Shown: positions 21,287 through 22,625 of the stretch, piece by piece
Position numbering within the stretch: position 1 is the first letter of the stretch
How the letters are laid out: each line of letters starts with the position of its first letter
Assembly (NCBI GenBank): GCA_018830925.1
Contig: JAHJRK010000497.1
Location: 1-22,625 of the forward strand
Direction: 5' to 3'
Length of the DNA: 22,625 bases
Origin: Pseudomonadota bacterium
GTDB lineage: Bacteria; Desulfobacterota; Desulfobacteria; Desulfobacterales; RPRI01
Notes under the pieces: generated by a model
What the model saw: the letters and a program-made list of their open reading frames with translations, nothing else
Told to the model about the DNA's origin: nothing
Databases searched by the model: none
Translations under genes and position numbers: made by a program

Positions 21287-21907
21287 ATGCTTAACGATGA
21301 GATTAGAAAACGCGTTGAAAAGGCAACTGTTCGGCTGACGAAGAAAGGTGGCTTGGGCGTCATAGTATCAAGTAACCTAATTCTAACTGCGGCCCACTGT
21401 ATAGGATGGAGCGCAGAGGGCTATATGGTCCTTGGAGATCACTTTCTCGAACAAGTCGAAATAGACGGACGCCAGATCATTGCAGCGGTCTGTGCCGTTG
21501 AGCCCGTGCTGGACATAGCGGCTCTCGATGAGCCAGACGGACAGACGTTTTATGATGAGTCAAACGATTATCTAAGCGCCCTCGAATCAATTATACCTAT
21601 TGAAATCAACTCTGAAGTCTTTGCGTTGTTTCATTACATACCGGCTTTTATCTTCACGCACAAACAAACATGGCTCAAAGTAAACGTACAACAATGCCGT
21701 TTTGCGGCGCCTGGGTTAAGTGTCTGCGGCGCTCCGATTGAGGGAGGGACATCTGGCGGCCCGGTTGTTGACCAAGAGGGCCGTTTGCTTGGCATCGTCT
21801 CTTGTGGCGGCTTTACTGCACCTGACTATTCTGGTTTTATACCCAGGCCTCATTTGTCTTTACCGGTTTGGATTATGGAGCGGATTTTTAAAGGAGGCCA
21901 ACGCTGA
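21287..21907 (+). CDS. Trypsin-like serine protease, cytoplasmic type
   Basis: A 206-residue chymotrypsin-fold protease with the full triad in the usual order: H37 (ILTAAHC), D76 (LDIAALD) and nucleophile S156 (GGTSGGPVVD), plus LGIVSCGG after it. It begins directly with the protease domain (VRLTKKGGLGVIVSSN) and has no signal peptide or transmembrane segment, so it should act inside the cell. ATG follows AATGAGG seven bases upstream, just downstream of the structured RNA. Such intracellular trypsin-like proteases appear in several bacterial antiphage systems, which makes a defence or phage-conflict role conceivable here, but no partner with a sensor domain is visible. The following genes are unrecognised. 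Confidence 0.88.
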   Translation: MLNDEIRKRVEKATVRLTKKGGLGVIVSSNLILTAAHCIGWSAEGYMVLGDHFLEQVEIDGRQIIAAVCAVEPVLDIAALDEPDGQTFYDESNDYLSALESIIPIEINSEVFALFHYIPAFIFTHKQTWLKVNVQQCRFAAPGLSVCGAPIEGGTSGGPVVDQEGRLLGIVSCGGFTAPDYSGFIPRPHLSLPVWIMERIFKGGQR

Positions 21908-21988
21908 GCAAACCAGAGGAAATCGTATGTAGAGATGGGATAGGAATTAGACAGATGTTTTGAACGTATATGAAAAGGAGTCCGGAAA

Positions 21989-22417
21989 ATGAGAACAGCC
22001 CTTGTCAACGGTGAGCTTGTTTATGTGATTGAAGGCAAGCATGTTTGTATCCCTTATAAAGAGCATTGCAGCTACTCCGAAGTGCAAATAATCAAACATG
22101 GTGATCTTGTCAATATGCTCAATGACTTATTCAAAAAGATTGAGAAGAATATGGACGCCAGTGAAAAGAAAGGTGTCAGTGGACCAGAATACACTATGTT
22201 CCTGCTCCTTAGTCTCTTTGTCGGTTATCAGTTCGGAGGACAATACCGCCTACCCATTGAGATAAAGAATAAAGAAGCCTTTGTTTCCGATGATCTCAAA
22301 AAAATTAAAAAGAAGAAAATGCCGAAATTGTTTAACTGGAATAGAGTCAAAGGAGAGGCGGTAAAACAAATAGGACAATTTAAAATATACAGGGGCGGCT
22401 TATTAAAAGGGCTATGA
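21989..22417 (+). CDS. Hypothetical protein downstream of the protease
   Basis: A 142-residue protein, with AAAGGAG eleven bases upstream of the ATG. The first 40 residues look like beta strands (ALVNGELVYVIEGKHVCIPY, EVQIIKHGDLVN). A helix follows (MLNDLFKKIEKNMD), then a hydrophobic stretch (YTMFLLLSLFVGYQFGGQY, about 68-86) that might be one membrane helix or a buried core. The C-terminus is lysine-rich. No recognised family. It is co-directional with the protease, 81 bases after it, and may be its partner or substrate; that is inference. Confidence 0.65.
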   Translation: MRTALVNGELVYVIEGKHVCIPYKEHCSYSEVQIIKHGDLVNMLNDLFKKIEKNMDASEKKGVSGPEYTMFLLLSLFVGYQFGGQYRLPIEIKNKEAFVSDDLKKIKKKKMPKLFNWNRVKGEAVKQIGQFKIYRGGLLKGL

Positions 22418-22481
22418 ATTGCCCTGGTAAGATTGAAACTAATGGGCGGGGTGACATCTCACAGAAAGGAGGATGAATATT

Positions 22482-22625
22482 ATGGCGGCAAAAAACGAAA
22501 AGATTCGACTGAATGAAGTAGGCCCAGGAGAGATTGAAAATCCCGAGTTGAGGGAAATAATAAATAAATCAGTCCGCGGCATAAACGAGCTTCAAACGCA
22601 GTTTGAGAGGTTTCGCGATGGGAAA
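22482..22625 (+). CDS. Hypothetical protein, N-terminal part (partial)
   Basis: ATG at 22482 with AAAGGAGG nine bases upstream (ATG at 22473 is in frame but too close to the site). Forty-eight codons are readable before the window ends: MAAKNEKIRLNEVGPGEIEN, then a helix LREIINKSVRGINELQTQF. Acidic and helical; family not recognised. It is the third co-directional gene after the structured RNA and may belong with the protease cluster. Confidence 0.6.
   Translation, partial: MAAKNEKIRLNEVGPGEIENPELREIINKSVRGINELQTQFERFRDGK

Larger units (their letters stand above)
7837..22625 (+). mobile_element. tRNA-Thr-integrated prophage-like element (left part)
   Basis: The element is bounded on the left by the tRNA-Thr fragment and continues beyond the window. 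It has an integrase next to the junction, nearly all genes in plus orientation with short overlaps, and phage-type genes (tape measure, P4-type primase domain, Nu1-like packaging protein, ParB-like and PAPS-reductase-like pair, excisionase-like regulators). Capsid, portal, large terminase and tail tube genes are not visible in these 14.8 kb. Whether it is a prophage, a decayed one or a satellite cannot be settled from this part. Confidence 0.8.

Overview
The window looks like chromosomal DNA of a deltaproteobacterial (Desulfobacterota-type) anaerobe. The grounds are an HdrD/TmcB-type iron-sulfur oxidoreductase that appears to contain selenocysteine, a C-terminal CxxC Mrp ATPase, an NtrC-type two-component pair, and phage-type genes that I associate with that group. 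Species is not determined. All functional calls are by eye; no database was searched.

Layout. Bases 1-7836 are host backbone. They hold the end of a response regulator, an Fe-S selenoprotein of about 432 residues read through an in-frame UGA with a SECIS-like hairpin, its terminator, Mrp with its terminator, a small Cys/His-rich gene on the minus strand, a sensor kinase and sigma-54 regulator pair, IHF alpha, and two small minus-strand genes. Related palindromic repeats sit in several gaps between these genes.

At 7837-7883 there is the 3' 47 bases of a tRNA-Thr(CGU), in minus orientation. A tRNA-type terminator lies on its chromosomal side and a tyrosine integrase on the other. I read this as the left junction of an integrated element that runs from about 7837 past the right edge of the window. 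The intact tRNA-Thr should lie beyond 22625.

The element is phage-like but does not have a complete phage order. It carries several small genes, one excisionase/AlpA-like regulator, a TP901-type tape measure protein with its own terminator, a stand-alone primase-type winged-helix domain followed by an AT-rich region with 9-bp tandem repeats (candidate origin), and a tightly overlapping operon of ParB-like, PAPS-reductase-like and Nu1-like packaging genes. After these come three consecutive genes made of five excisionase-like DNA-binding domains, a stand-alone FtsH-type (M41) zinc peptidase, a ribbon-helix-helix regulator divergent from a strong promoter, a structured RNA, and a trypsin-like serine protease without a signal peptide. 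No capsid, portal, large terminase or tail tube gene is visible here. The element could be a prophage whose structural genes lie outside the window, a decayed prophage, or a satellite.

The strongest observations are the previously split selenoprotein, the attachment site in tRNA-Thr, and the right-hand cargo (regulator array, M41-like peptidase, RHH, structured RNA, trypsin-like protease), which no standard phage module explains.
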